Source of the DNA: Teichococcus deserti
Lineage (GTDB): Bacteria; Pseudomonadota; Alphaproteobacteria; Acetobacterales; Acetobacteraceae
Length of the DNA stretch: 59,262 nucleotides
Assembly (NCBI RefSeq): GCF_001982615.1
Contig: NZ_MLCO01000009.1
Location: forward strand, 1-59,262
Direction: 5' to 3'
Shown: positions 52,863 to 59,262 of the stretch, piece by piece
Layout: each line of letters starts with the position of its first letter
How positions within the stretch are numbered: the first letter of the stretch is position 1
Notes under the pieces: generated by a model
The model's database searches: none
What the model saw: the letters and a program-made list of their open reading frames with translations, nothing else
What the model was told of the DNA's origin: nothing
Position numbers and translations under genes: made by a program

Positions 52863-53684
52863 GTGAGCAAAACGTCCGACTCCTCCAGAAGCCTGGAACG
52901 ACAGGCCGCGACTCCGCCGCGCCGCCGGGCCGCCCGGCCCAAGCGCACGGCCGAAACGCCGCCCGCCGAGGGCGAAGGCAGCGTCCGCGCCGTCGACCGG
53001 GCGCTCGCCCTGCTGGCCGCCTTCCGCGAGGAGGACGGGCCGCTCGGCCTGGCCGAGCTGTCGCGCCGCGTCGGCCTCAGCATGACCACGGCGCTGCGGC
53101 TGCTGCAGACCCTGGAGGGCCAGGCCTTCATCCGGCGCCTCTCCAGCGGCGGCTATGTGCTGGGCCCGACGCTGATGCTGCTGGGCGACCGCTGCCGCCG
53201 CTCGCTGCGGCTCGAGGACCATGTGCCGCCGGCGCTCGAGCGGCTGCGCGGCGAAAGCAGCGAGAGCGCCACCTTCTTCATGCGCGACGGCGATCAGCGG
53301 CGCTGCGCCTTCCGGCTCGACAGCCCGCAGATCGTCCGCGACTACGCCCGCGTCGGCGAGGTGCAGCCGCTCGGCCGCGGCGCGCATGGCCGGGCAATCA
53401 TCCTGTTCGACGGCGGCGCCGTCCCCGGCCCCGTCCTGCCCTTCGTCACGCTGGGCGAGCGCCATCCGGATCTCGCCGCCATCGCCGCACCGGTGATCGA
53501 CGCCCAGGGCGAGGTGCCGGGCTCGATCGGCATTTCCGTGCCCCTTTACCGCTTCACTCCCGCGGTCGAGGCGCTGTGCCGCCGCCTGGTGCTGCGCGAG
53601 GCACTGGAGATCACCGCGGCGCTGGGCGGCGATGTCGCCCGGCTGCAGGCCGCCGCCGCCGAAGACCTGAAGGAGCCCGCCTGA
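52863..53684 (+). CDS. IclR-family transcriptional regulator
   Basis: A 273-residue regulator: a charged, disordered N-terminus, a winged helix-turn-helix (LGLAELSRRVGLSMTTALRLLQTLEG), and the C-terminal IclR effector domain (LRLEDHVPPALERLRGES, PLGRGAHGRAI, GSIGISVPLYRF). It starts with GTG at 52863, without a ribosome binding site. It heads an operon of four catabolic genes and is divergent from an SDR gene; it probably controls both in response to a pathway intermediate. Confidence 0.92.
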   Translation: MSKTSDSSRSLERQAATPPRRRAARPKRTAETPPAEGEGSVRAVDRALALLAAFREEDGPLGLAELSRRVGLSMTTALRLLQTLEGQAFIRRLSSGGYVLGPTLMLLGDRCRRSLRLEDHVPPALERLRGESSESATFFMRDGDQRRCAFRLDSPQIVRDYARVGEVQPLGRGAHGRAIILFDGGAVPGPVLPFVTLGERHPDLAAIAAPVIDAQGEVPGSIGISVPLYRFTPAVEALCRRLVLREALEITAALGGDVARLQAAAAEDLKEPA

Positions 53685-53685
53685 C

Positions 53686-54243
53686 ATGGCCCGCCTGTCC
53701 CTGCCCGCCGAAGACGCCCGGACCGAGGCGCAGCGCCTGGCCGTCGCCGAGGTGACCGCCGGCCGCCGCGGCCGCGTCCCCGCCCCGATGATCGCCTGGC
53801 TGCAAAGCCCGGAACTCGCCCGCCGCGGCCAGCACCTCGGCGAGATGCTGCGCTATGAGACGACGCTGGAGCCGAGCCTGTCGGAGCTCGCCATCCTGGT
53901 CACCGCGCGGCACTGGACGGCGCATCACGAATGGGTGGCGCACAAGCGCGAGGGGCTGAAGGCCGGCATGGACCCGGCGGTGATCGCCGCCATCGCCGCC
54001 CGGCGCGAGCCCGTCTTCCGCGACGACCGCGAGCGCGCGGTCTTTGCGGTGTCGAAATCCCTGCTGGAGACGCGCGGCGTGCCCGATGCGCTCTACGCGC
54101 AGGCCATTGCGGTGCTGGGCGAGCGCGGCCTCGTCGAGCTGGTCGGCATCCTCGGCTATTACGCGCTGGTCTCGATGACGCTGAACACCTTCGAGCTCGG
54201 CCTGCCCGAGAACGTCGCCCCCGAGCTGGCGGAGACGCCCTGA
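53686..54243 (+). CDS. Carboxymuconolactone decarboxylase family protein
   Basis: A 185-residue all-helical protein of the CMD/AhpD-like fold: LEPSLSELAILVTARHWTAHHEW is the conserved core helix, with HHEW in place of the AhpD CxxC, so it is not a peroxidase of that type. In aromatic and lactone catabolism such proteins act as decarboxylases or are of unknown role. It begins one base after the iclR stop and overlaps the SMP-30 gene (TGATG). Confidence 0.88.
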   Translation: MARLSLPAEDARTEAQRLAVAEVTAGRRGRVPAPMIAWLQSPELARRGQHLGEMLRYETTLEPSLSELAILVTARHWTAHHEWVAHKREGLKAGMDPAVIAAIAARREPVFRDDRERAVFAVSKSLLETRGVPDALYAQAIAVLGERGLVELVGILGYYALVSMTLNTFELGLPENVAPELAETP

Positions 54244-55190
54244 TGCCCGCCTGGGACCCGACCCCGCGCTACCCCGACCCGGCCGTCCGCGCGCTGCATC
54301 CGTCCTTCGAAAAATACCACCTGCCGCTGGCGGCGGTGGAGCGGCTGACCACCGGCTGCCGCTGGGCCGAGGGCCCGGTCTGGTTCGGCGATGCACGCCA
54401 CCTGCTGTGGAGCGACGTGCCCAATGACCGCATCCTGAAATGGGACGAGGAAAGCGGCACCGTCAGCCTCTATCGCGGCGGCGCCGGCCACTTCGCCAAC
54501 GGCAATACCCGCGACCGGCAAGGGCGCCTGGTCACCTGCGAGCATGGCGGCCGCCGCGTCACCCGCACGGAGCATGACGGCAGCATCACGGTGCTGCTCC
54601 ATCGCTTCGACGGCAAGCGGCTGAATTCGCCGAACGACGTGGTGGTCAAGTCGGACGGCTCGATCTGGTTCACCGACCCGCCTTTCGGCATCGTCGGCAA
54701 CTACCAGGGCTTCGCCGCCGAGCAGGAATTGCCGGCCAATATCTACCGCATCGACGGCCTGACCGGCGCCGCGCAGATCGTGGCGGAAGGCGTCGCCGGC
54801 CCGAACGGCCTGGCCTTCTCGCCCGATGAGCGGCAGCTCTATGTCATCGAATCCCGCGCCCGGCCGCGCAACATCCTGGCCTTCGACGTCACCGGCGACG
54901 GCACGAAGCTGGGCGCGCGCCGCGTGCTGATCGCCGCCGGCGACGGCACCCCCGACGGCTTCCGCGTCGATCTCGACGGCAATCTCTGGTGCGGCTGGGG
55001 CATGGGCAGCGCCGAGCTCGACGGCGTCCGCATCTTCAATGCCGCCGGCGAGCCGATCGGCCACATCTCGCTGCCCGAGCGCTGCGCCAATCTCTGCTTC
55101 GGCGGGCCGCGGCGGAACCGGCTGTTCATGGCCGCCTGCCGCTCGGTCTACGCCCTCTATGTCAACACGCAGGGGGTGGCCGGCGGCTGA
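54243..55190 (+). CDS. SMP-30/gluconolactonase family protein
   Basis: A 315-residue six-bladed beta-propeller lactonase. Metal-site candidates are the Glu in CRWAEGPVWF, the Asn in LNSPNDVVV and GPNGLAFS, and the Asp in FSPDERQLYV/PDGFRVDLDGN. It would hydrolyse a sugar or other lactone to the acid. The ATG at 54243 overlaps the previous stop (TGATG). No signal peptide, so cytoplasmic. It sits between a CMD-family gene and a Bug receptor gene in an IclR-led operon. Confidence 0.92.
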   Translation: MPAWDPTPRYPDPAVRALHPSFEKYHLPLAAVERLTTGCRWAEGPVWFGDARHLLWSDVPNDRILKWDEESGTVSLYRGGAGHFANGNTRDRQGRLVTCEHGGRRVTRTEHDGSITVLLHRFDGKRLNSPNDVVVKSDGSIWFTDPPFGIVGNYQGFAAEQELPANIYRIDGLTGAAQIVAEGVAGPNGLAFSPDERQLYVIESRARPRNILAFDVTGDGTKLGARRVLIAAGDGTPDGFRVDLDGNLWCGWGMGSAELDGVRIFNAAGEPIGHISLPERCANLCFGGPRRNRLFMAACRSVYALYVNTQGVAGG

Positions 55191-55242
55191 GCGCCGCGAC
55201 ACGCCCCTGGCCTTTACCCAAGACCAACAAACAAGGAAGTCC

Positions 55243-56226
55243 ATGTTCAGCCGTCGTAACCTGGCCGCGCTCGGCGCGGCCGCTGCCGTGCTGCCTGCGC
55301 TGCACCGCCCTGCCCTGGCCCAGGCCAGCCTGCCCGAGACGCCGATCCGCCTGATCGTCCCCTTCCCGCCCGGCGGGCCGAACGACCTGATCGCGCGGCT
55401 GCTGGCGCAGAAGATCGGGCCGCTGATCAAGCGCAACGTGGTGATCGAGAACCGCTCCGGCGCCGGCGGCGTGGTCGGCACCGACGCCGCCGCCAAGGCC
55501 GCGCCCGACGGCACCACCATGGTGCTGACCAGCGCCGGCGCCATCGCCATCTCGCCGACGCTGATGCCGGCCATGCCCTTCGATGTCGCCCGCGACCTGG
55601 CACCGCTGACGCTCGTCGCGCTGATGCCGGAGCTGCTGGCGGTGAACCCGAAGCTGCCGGTGAAGACGCTGGCCGAGCTGATCGCCTATGCCAAGGCGCG
55701 CCCGGGCGAGGTCAACTTCGCCTCCAGCGGCAATGGCAGCATGCCGCATCTGGCCGGCGAATCCCTGCGCTTCGCGACCGGCGTCGAGATCATCCACATC
55801 CCCTATCGCGGCGCGGCGCCGGCGGTGACCGACCTGATGGCCGGCCAGGTGCAGATGATGTTCGCCGACATGCCGGCGCTGCTGTCCCAGGTGCAGGCCG
55901 GCGCGCTGCGGCCCATCGCGCTGGCCGGCGACGCCCGCTCGCCGCTGCTGCCCGAGGTGCCGACGCTGGCCGAGGCCGGCCAGCCGACGGTGGCGCCGGT
56001 GAACTGGTACGGGCTGGTGGTCTCGGCAAAGACGCCGGCGCCGATCCAGGCCTTGCTGCAGGAGGCCGCCGCCCAGGCGCTGCGCGACCCCGAGCTGGTC
56101 GCCGCCTATGCCGGCCAGGGCGCCAAGGCCTCGCCGAGCTCCGCCGAGGAGTTCCGCCGCTTCATCGCCGAGGAGACCCGGCGCTGGGGCGAGATCGGCA
56201 AGCGCGCCGGCGCGAAGATCGACTGA
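55243..56226 (+). CDS. Bug-family tripartite tricarboxylate receptor
   Basis: A 327-residue periplasmic receptor of the TctC/Bug family. The ATG at 55243 with AAGGAAG upstream opens a signal peptide ([18 protein letters not shown], cleavage after ALA). Fold marks are IRLIVPFPPGGPNDLIARLL, VVIENRSGAGGVVGTDAAAK and HIPYRGAAPAVTDLMAGQV. Bug proteins bind carboxylates and similar acids; the TctAB permease genes are not here, as is usual for the family. It probably scavenges the substrate or product of the operon. Confidence 0.94.
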   Translation: MFSRRNLAALGAAAAVLPALHRPALAQASLPETPIRLIVPFPPGGPNDLIARLLAQKIGPLIKRNVVIENRSGAGGVVGTDAAAKAAPDGTTMVLTSAGAIAISPTLMPAMPFDVARDLAPLTLVALMPELLAVNPKLPVKTLAELIAYAKARPGEVNFASSGNGSMPHLAGESLRFATGVEIIHIPYRGAAPAVTDLMAGQVQMMFADMPALLSQVQAGALRPIALAGDARSPLLPEVPTLAEAGQPTVAPVNWYGLVVSAKTPAPIQALLQEAAAQALRDPELVAAYAGQGAKASPSSAEEFRRFIAEETRRWGEIGKRAGAKID

Positions 56227-56672
56227 TGGCCGATCTTCTGATCAGCGCCGCGGGTCCCGGCCCGCGCTTCGCCGCTGTCGACGACCTGGCCGACGTCATC
56301 GCTTGGCAGGAGCCCGCCGGCCCGGGGTCTGGCGACCGCTACCGCCTGATGCAGGCGATCGGCGCCGCCGGCGTGGAGGCGCCCTTTCTTTACATCGTCG
56401 AGCAGGACGTCGCTGCCACCGATGAGAAAGAGCTGAACCGCTGGTATTTCGAGGAGCATCTGCCGCGCCTCGGCGCCGTGCCGGGGGTGATCTCCGCCCG
56501 GCGCTATGCGCTGGTGGAAGGGTCGGCCCGCAAGTATCTGGCGGCCTATCGGCTGGAGCGGCAGGGGGTCTTCGAAGGGCCGGACTGGCTGGTGGCGCGG
56601 CAGACGCCATGGACGGCGACGGCGCGGCTGCTCTTTAAAAATCCGAGCCGCAAGATGAGGAAAATCATTTAA
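56226..56672 (+). CDS. EthD/dimeric alpha-beta barrel-like protein
   Basis: A 148-residue protein, overlapping the Bug gene stop by one base (TGATG). The segment ELNRWYFEEHLPRLGAVPGVISARRY is like EthD and related DABB proteins, where W-Y-x-x-H-L-P recurs. The fold is often used by small decarboxylases, dehydratases or monooxygenase partners; the reaction is unknown. It is the last gene of the IclR operon, followed by element copy 2 with its terminator. Confidence 0.75.
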   Translation: MADLLISAAGPGPRFAAVDDLADVIAWQEPAGPGSGDRYRLMQAIGAAGVEAPFLYIVEQDVAATDEKELNRWYFEEHLPRLGAVPGVISARRYALVEGSARKYLAAYRLERQGVFEGPDWLVARQTPWTATARLLFKNPSRKMRKII

Positions 56673-56682
56673 GAAGAGAAGG

Positions 56683-56719
56683 TTGGGGGAATGAATTCCC
56701 CCAAGCCCCCATCTTTTTC
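56683..56719 (+). terminator. Terminator of the IclR-led operon
   Basis: TTGGGGGAAT (56683-56692) and ATTCCCCCAA (56695-56704) form a 10-base stem with GA at the centre, followed by GCCCCC and ATCTTTTTCTTTC. It starts 10 bp after the last stop codon of the operon. Confidence 0.8.
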
Positions 56720-56779
56720 TTTCAGGCTGCCGCTGCCTCCCGGCCAAGTGGGGCGCTGGTCCTCGAACGGCCGGTGACA

Positions 56780-56819
56780 AAAATAAAAGAAAGGGGTCTG
56801 GGGAAATTCATTTCCCCAG
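56780..56819 (-). terminator. Terminator of the modD-like gene
   Basis: CTGGGGAAAT (56798-56807) and ATTTCCCCAG (56810-56819) pair around TC; on the minus strand ACCCC and TTTCTTTTATTTTTG follow. It lies 15 bp beyond the stop of the modD-like gene. Confidence 0.8.
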
Positions 56820-56833
56820 CCTTCCCCTTGTTC

Positions 56834-57682
56834 TTAAATCTTTTCCATCACCACCGACACATCCAGCGGCGCAGCCGAATAGGCCGCAGAGGTCACCAGC
56901 AGGTCCACCCCGGCCCGGGCGTAATCCGCCGCATTGCCCTCGTGGATGCCGCCGGTGGCTGCGATCAGCGGGCGGCTCGGATGGCTGCCCAGGGCGCGCA
57001 GCACCTCGGCCAACTGGTCCGGGGTCATCTTGTCGCACTGGACCAGGTCGACCCCGGCATGCGCCATCTGCACGGCCTGATCGACGCTTTCGGCTTCCAC
57101 CGCGATCTTGCGCTCGGGCTGGGCGGCGCGCAGGCGCGACACCCAGAGATGGGGTGGCTCGCGGCCGAGGAAGGCGCGGTGCTGCGCGAAGACCAGGATG
57201 CTGTCCGACAGGCCCAGCCGGTGCGGCACGCAGCCACCGGCGGTCAGCGCCCGCAGGGAAAGATCCTTGGCGCCCGGCAGGTGCTTGCGGGTGCCGGCCA
57301 CCACCACCCCAGGCCGGCCCAGCTGGGCGGCGGCGCGGATGCGGCTGGCGCGGGTGGCGATGCCGGAGGCGATCTCCAGCAGCGTCTGCGCCACCTTCGA
57401 CGCCGCCTGCAGCGCGCCCGCCGGCCCTTCGGCGATCAGGATCGGGCTGCCGGGCTCCAACAGCGCGCCGGAGGTCGCCACCCGCCGCACCTCGCGGGCG
57501 CCGGCCAGCTGGAACAGGGTCGCGGCCTCCTCGGCGCAGCAGACGGTCATCGGGGCACGGGCGGCCAGGGTCGCGCGTCCGGAGGCTTCGGCGATGCCCA
57601 GCCCCTGGGTGGTCAGGTCCCCATAGGGGACATCCTCGCGCAGCATGGCCTCCAACCGGGCCATGGACAGGGTGAAGCTCAT
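56834..57682 (-). CDS. modD: ModD-like protein (quinolinate phosphoribosyltransferase family)
   Basis: A 282-residue protein of the nicotinate/quinolinate phosphoribosyltransferase fold. It matches the ModD branch rather than NadC: EDVPYGDLTTQGLG, ASGIATRASRI, GTRKHLPGAKDLSLRAL and GGCVPHRLGLSDSILVF, with FAQHR in place of the NadC IKDNH block. ModD genes usually sit in molybdate-transport operons and their exact role is uncertain; here none of modABC is adjacent. ATG at 57680-57682. Confidence 0.8.
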   Translation of the reverse strand: MSFTLSMARLEAMLREDVPYGDLTTQGLGIAEASGRATLAARAPMTVCCAEEAATLFQLAGAREVRRVATSGALLEPGSPILIAEGPAGALQAASKVAQTLLEIASGIATRASRIRAAAQLGRPGVVVAGTRKHLPGAKDLSLRALTAGGCVPHRLGLSDSILVFAQHRAFLGREPPHLWVSRLRAAQPERKIAVEAESVDQAVQMAHAGVDLVQCDKMTPDQLAEVLRALGSHPSRPLIAATGGIHEGNAADYARAGVDLLVTSAAYSAAPLDVSVVMEKI

Positions 57683-57831
57683 GACGTTTCCCAACAGCGG
57701 TACAGGACTGCTTCGCCACCAAGACACGCGGCCCGGCGGTTGTGAAGGGCTGAGCTCAGGGGCCTCCCATGCGCCGGCCGAGGTTCCCGGCCGTGCCGGC
57801 GCAGGGAATCATGCGGCGCGCGGAAAAAGCC

Positions 57832-57860
57832 GGGAATAAACCCCGCCCTGGCTACGTAAC
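57832..57860 (+). promoter_or_regulatory. Candidate ECF-type promoter of the sigma operon
   Basis: GGAAT at 57833-57837 (within GGGAATAAA) is followed, after 17 bp, by CGTAAC at 57855-57860, a layout like the GGAAC-N16/17-CGT promoters of ECF sigma factors. It stands just upstream of the sigma gene, so autoregulation is likely. The ATG at 57868 leaves almost no leader if the start site is 6-8 bases after the -10. Confidence 0.55.
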
Positions 57861-57867
57861 CTGGGTC

Positions 57868-58431
57868 ATGATCTTCGGATGGCGACAATTCGACGTGGTG
57901 GCGCATCTGGTGCCGCTGCGGCGCTATGCCCGGTCGCTGACGCGCCATCCCGAGGATGCCGAGGACCTGGTGCAGAGCGCCCTGCTGCGCGCCTATGACC
58001 GCCGCGGCAGCTTCCGCGCCGGCGAGGACCTGCGCACCTGGCTGCTGGTGGTGCTGCATTCGACCTTCGTCGACGGCTGGCGGCGCCAGGCGGCCGAGCG
58101 GGCCCGCATCCAGGCGGTCAGCGAGGCGGCGCCCAGCCATGCCGAGCCGGCGCAGGACCATGCGCTGCAGCTCGGTCAGGTCTGGCGCGCCTATCAGGGC
58201 CTGCCGGACGACCAGCGCGCCGCCTTCCACCTGGTGGCGCTGGAGGGCCTGTCCTACCAGCAGGCGGCCGAGGTGCTGGAGGTGCCGATCGGCACCGTCA
58301 TGTCGCGGCTGGCCCGCGCGCGTGATATGCTGCGGCGCCTTGATGCCCCGGGAGAGGCCGCCCCCCGGGTCACGCGCGGCCCCACCCCTTCCCTGCGTGT
58401 CGTCGGAGGCTCGCATGACCCGGATGCCTGA
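57868..58431 (+). CDS. ECF-family RNA polymerase sigma factor
   Basis: A 187-residue sigma factor with region 2 (LVPLRRYARSLTRHPEDAEDLVQSALLRAY, ending in the -10-binding helix TWLLVVLHSTFVD) and region 4 (LPDDQRAAFHLVALEGLSYQQAAEVLEVPIGTVMSRLARAR). It redirects RNA polymerase to stress promoters. I chose ATG 57868 because region 2 begins shortly after; earlier ATGs in the frame add a non-conserved tail. The 3' end overlaps the anti-sigma gene by 17 bp. Confidence 0.93.
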   Translation: MIFGWRQFDVVAHLVPLRRYARSLTRHPEDAEDLVQSALLRAYDRRGSFRAGEDLRTWLLVVLHSTFVDGWRRQAAERARIQAVSEAAPSHAEPAQDHALQLGQVWRAYQGLPDDQRAAFHLVALEGLSYQQAAEVLEVPIGTVMSRLARARDMLRRLDAPGEAAPRVTRGPTPSLRVVGGSHDPDA

Positions 58432-59182
58432 GGCGGTCACCGACCTCGAGATCGACGCCTATCTGAACGACCAGCTCGATCTGCAGGGGCGGATCGCAGT
58501 GGAGAGCGCGTTGGCGGCCAATCCGGCGCTGGCGGCGCAGGTGATGGCGGACCTCCGGGTGCGCGACAGCCTGCGCGCGGCAACCGCGCTGCAGCCCCCC
58601 CCGGGCGGCGATCCGGTGGACCTGGCGGCGCGGCGGCTGCGGCGCGGGCTCGGACGGCAGCAGCTGCGGCGCTCGGCCGGGCGGGGCGCCTTCGCCGCAG
58701 CCTGCGTGGCGCTGGGCTGGCTGGTGCATTGGCAGATGAATTCCTTCGGCGGCCTGCCCAGCGAGGCCGCCGCCCCGCCGCCGCGCTTCGTCGCCGAGGC
58801 GGTGCAGGCGCATCGTACCTCGCTCCTGCGGGCCGCGATGGAGTCCCAGCTGGAGGCGCCGGAATTCGACCGGCAGGAGATCCTGCACAGCACGGCGATC
58901 GCCCTGCCCCATTTCCCAACCGACTGGCGGGTGCTGGACGTGCAGGTCTATCCGGCGGCGCTGGGCTCCAGCGTGGTGGTGATGTTCCGCACCGCCGATG
59001 CCGGGCCCTTCTCGCTCTACATGGCACATATGGGCAGCGAGCGCCGTGTCGCCCTGCGCATCTCGCGCCAGGGGGAGAAGCAGGTGGCCTATTGGCGCGA
59101 GGGCAAGCTGGGCATGGCGCTGACCGGCCAGGTCACGGCCGTCGAGCTGCGCCGCATCGCCATCCTGCTGGCGGCGATCTGA
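58415..59182 (+). CDS. Anti-sigma factor, membrane-bound
   Basis: A 255-residue protein: an N-terminal anti-sigma domain (EIDAYLNDQLDLQGRIAVESALAANPALA, typical of FecR/RskA-like regulators), one membrane segment at about residues 89-107, and an exported C-terminal domain of about 145 residues. The Cys/His zinc motif of ZAS-type anti-sigmas is not present. GGAGG precedes the ATG. Overlap with the sigma gene supports a partner role: it would hold the sigma factor until an envelope signal releases it. Confidence 0.85.
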   Translation: MTRMPEAVTDLEIDAYLNDQLDLQGRIAVESALAANPALAAQVMADLRVRDSLRAATALQPPPGGDPVDLAARRLRRGLGRQQLRRSAGRGAFAAACVALGWLVHWQMNSFGGLPSEAAAPPPRFVAEAVQAHRTSLLRAAMESQLEAPEFDRQEILHSTAIALPHFPTDWRVLDVQVYPAALGSSVVVMFRTADAGPFSLYMAHMGSERRVALRISRQGEKQVAYWREGKLGMALTGQVTAVELRRIAILLAAI

Positions 59183-59210
59183 TCCTTCCCCGCCGAGCGT
59201 CGTGACACGG

Positions 59211-59244
59211 AAAAGGGGCCGGGGCATCACTGCCCCGGCCCCTT
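59211..59244 (+). terminator. Intrinsic terminator of the sigma/anti-sigma operon
   Basis: GGGGCCGGGGCA (59215-59226) and TGCCCCGGCCCC (59231-59242) are perfect 12-base arms with a TCAC loop, preceded by AAAA and followed by TT. It is 32 bp after the anti-sigma stop. The T-run is short but the A4/T2 flanks extend the stem. Confidence 0.8.
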
Positions 59245-59262
59245 CCGCATCGGGCGGGAGGG

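Larger units (their letters stand above)
56673..56833. repeat. Dispersed convergent-intergenic element, copy 2
   Basis: The whole 161-bp gap between convergent genes is a second copy of the element at 34111-34334, in the opposite orientation. Its left terminator corresponds to the right one there and vice versa, and the core words CTGCCGC, CTCCCGGC, GGGCGCTG and ACGGCCGGTGA keep their order. The inner T6 hairpin of copy 1 is missing. CCGGCC/GGCCGG at 56740 and 56770 can pair across the core. Confidence 0.8.

Noticed and set aside
56834..57682. Assignment as nadC
   Set aside because: Diagnostic blocks match ModD, and the NadC-specific IKDNH block is missing.

Overview
This window is about 59 kb of very GC-rich (roughly 70% by eye) bacterial chromosome. 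Gene content points to an alphaproteobacterium of the Acetobacteraceae/Roseomonas kind; this is inference from TRAP and Bug-type receptors, many orphan ABC solute-binding proteins, a siaABCD-type signalling operon, DUF3606 and similar small stress proteins, and an ECF sigma/anti-sigma pair. No rRNA, tRNA, CRISPR array, prophage or insertion sequence was seen. Most long ORFs opposite real genes are GC-driven shadows and are omitted.

Layout. 1-4.8 kb: an AsmA-like protein running off the left edge, behind a TRAP transporter operon (dctPQM type). 5.0-10.8 kb: a TetR regulator divergent from a DUF1993 gene, two MFS exporters and an orphan family-5 binding protein. 10.8-15.0 kb: siaB-siaC-siaD-siaA plus a periplasmic binding protein, a tightly overlapping operon for c-di-GMP control. 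15.4-17.1 kb: poxB-like pyruvate:quinone oxidoreductase. 17.1-22.9 kb: a five-gene operon (beta-hydroxyacid dehydrogenase, aldehyde dehydrogenase, serine acetyltransferase-like, VOC protein, family-5 binding protein). 23.1-25.5 kb: a phospholipid-synthesis trio (CDP-alcohol phosphatidyltransferase, CdsA-like, PlsC-like). 25.5-27.8 kb: scpA behind a small unknown gene and a tyrosine recombinase. 27.9-34.1 kb: an FAD amine/amino-acid oxidase, a hybrid histidine kinase and two binding proteins. 34.3-43.2 kb: a dienelactone hydrolase, an MFS exporter and an RND tripartite pump with its divergent TetR regulator and two operators. 43.3-44.3 kb: small stress proteins, including a cold-shock protein. 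44.4-52.8 kb: a class-III aminotransferase, a two-component system with PmrA-like boxes, a decayed small gene, a binding protein head-to-head with a hybrid kinase, and an SDR. 52.9-56.7 kb: an IclR-controlled catabolic operon (carboxymuconolactone decarboxylase-like, SMP-30 lactonase, Bug receptor, EthD-like). 56.8-59.2 kb: a ModD-like protein and an ECF sigma/anti-sigma operon ending in a strong terminator.

The most unusual signals are: (1) a dispersed non-coding element of about 160-220 bp, present twice in opposite orientation, each time exactly between convergent genes, bounded by inward-facing terminator palindromes; (2) three family-3 binding proteins, each placed beside a signalling enzyme (SiaA, a PAS histidine kinase, a hybrid histidine kinase); (3) two identical 18-bp CTTAAG-N5-CTTAAG boxes flanking a broken small gene next to an OmpR-family regulator; (4) a TGAC array with 8/15/16-bp spacing starting at the stop codon of a small gene; and (5) a perfect 44-bp palindrome at the window edge.
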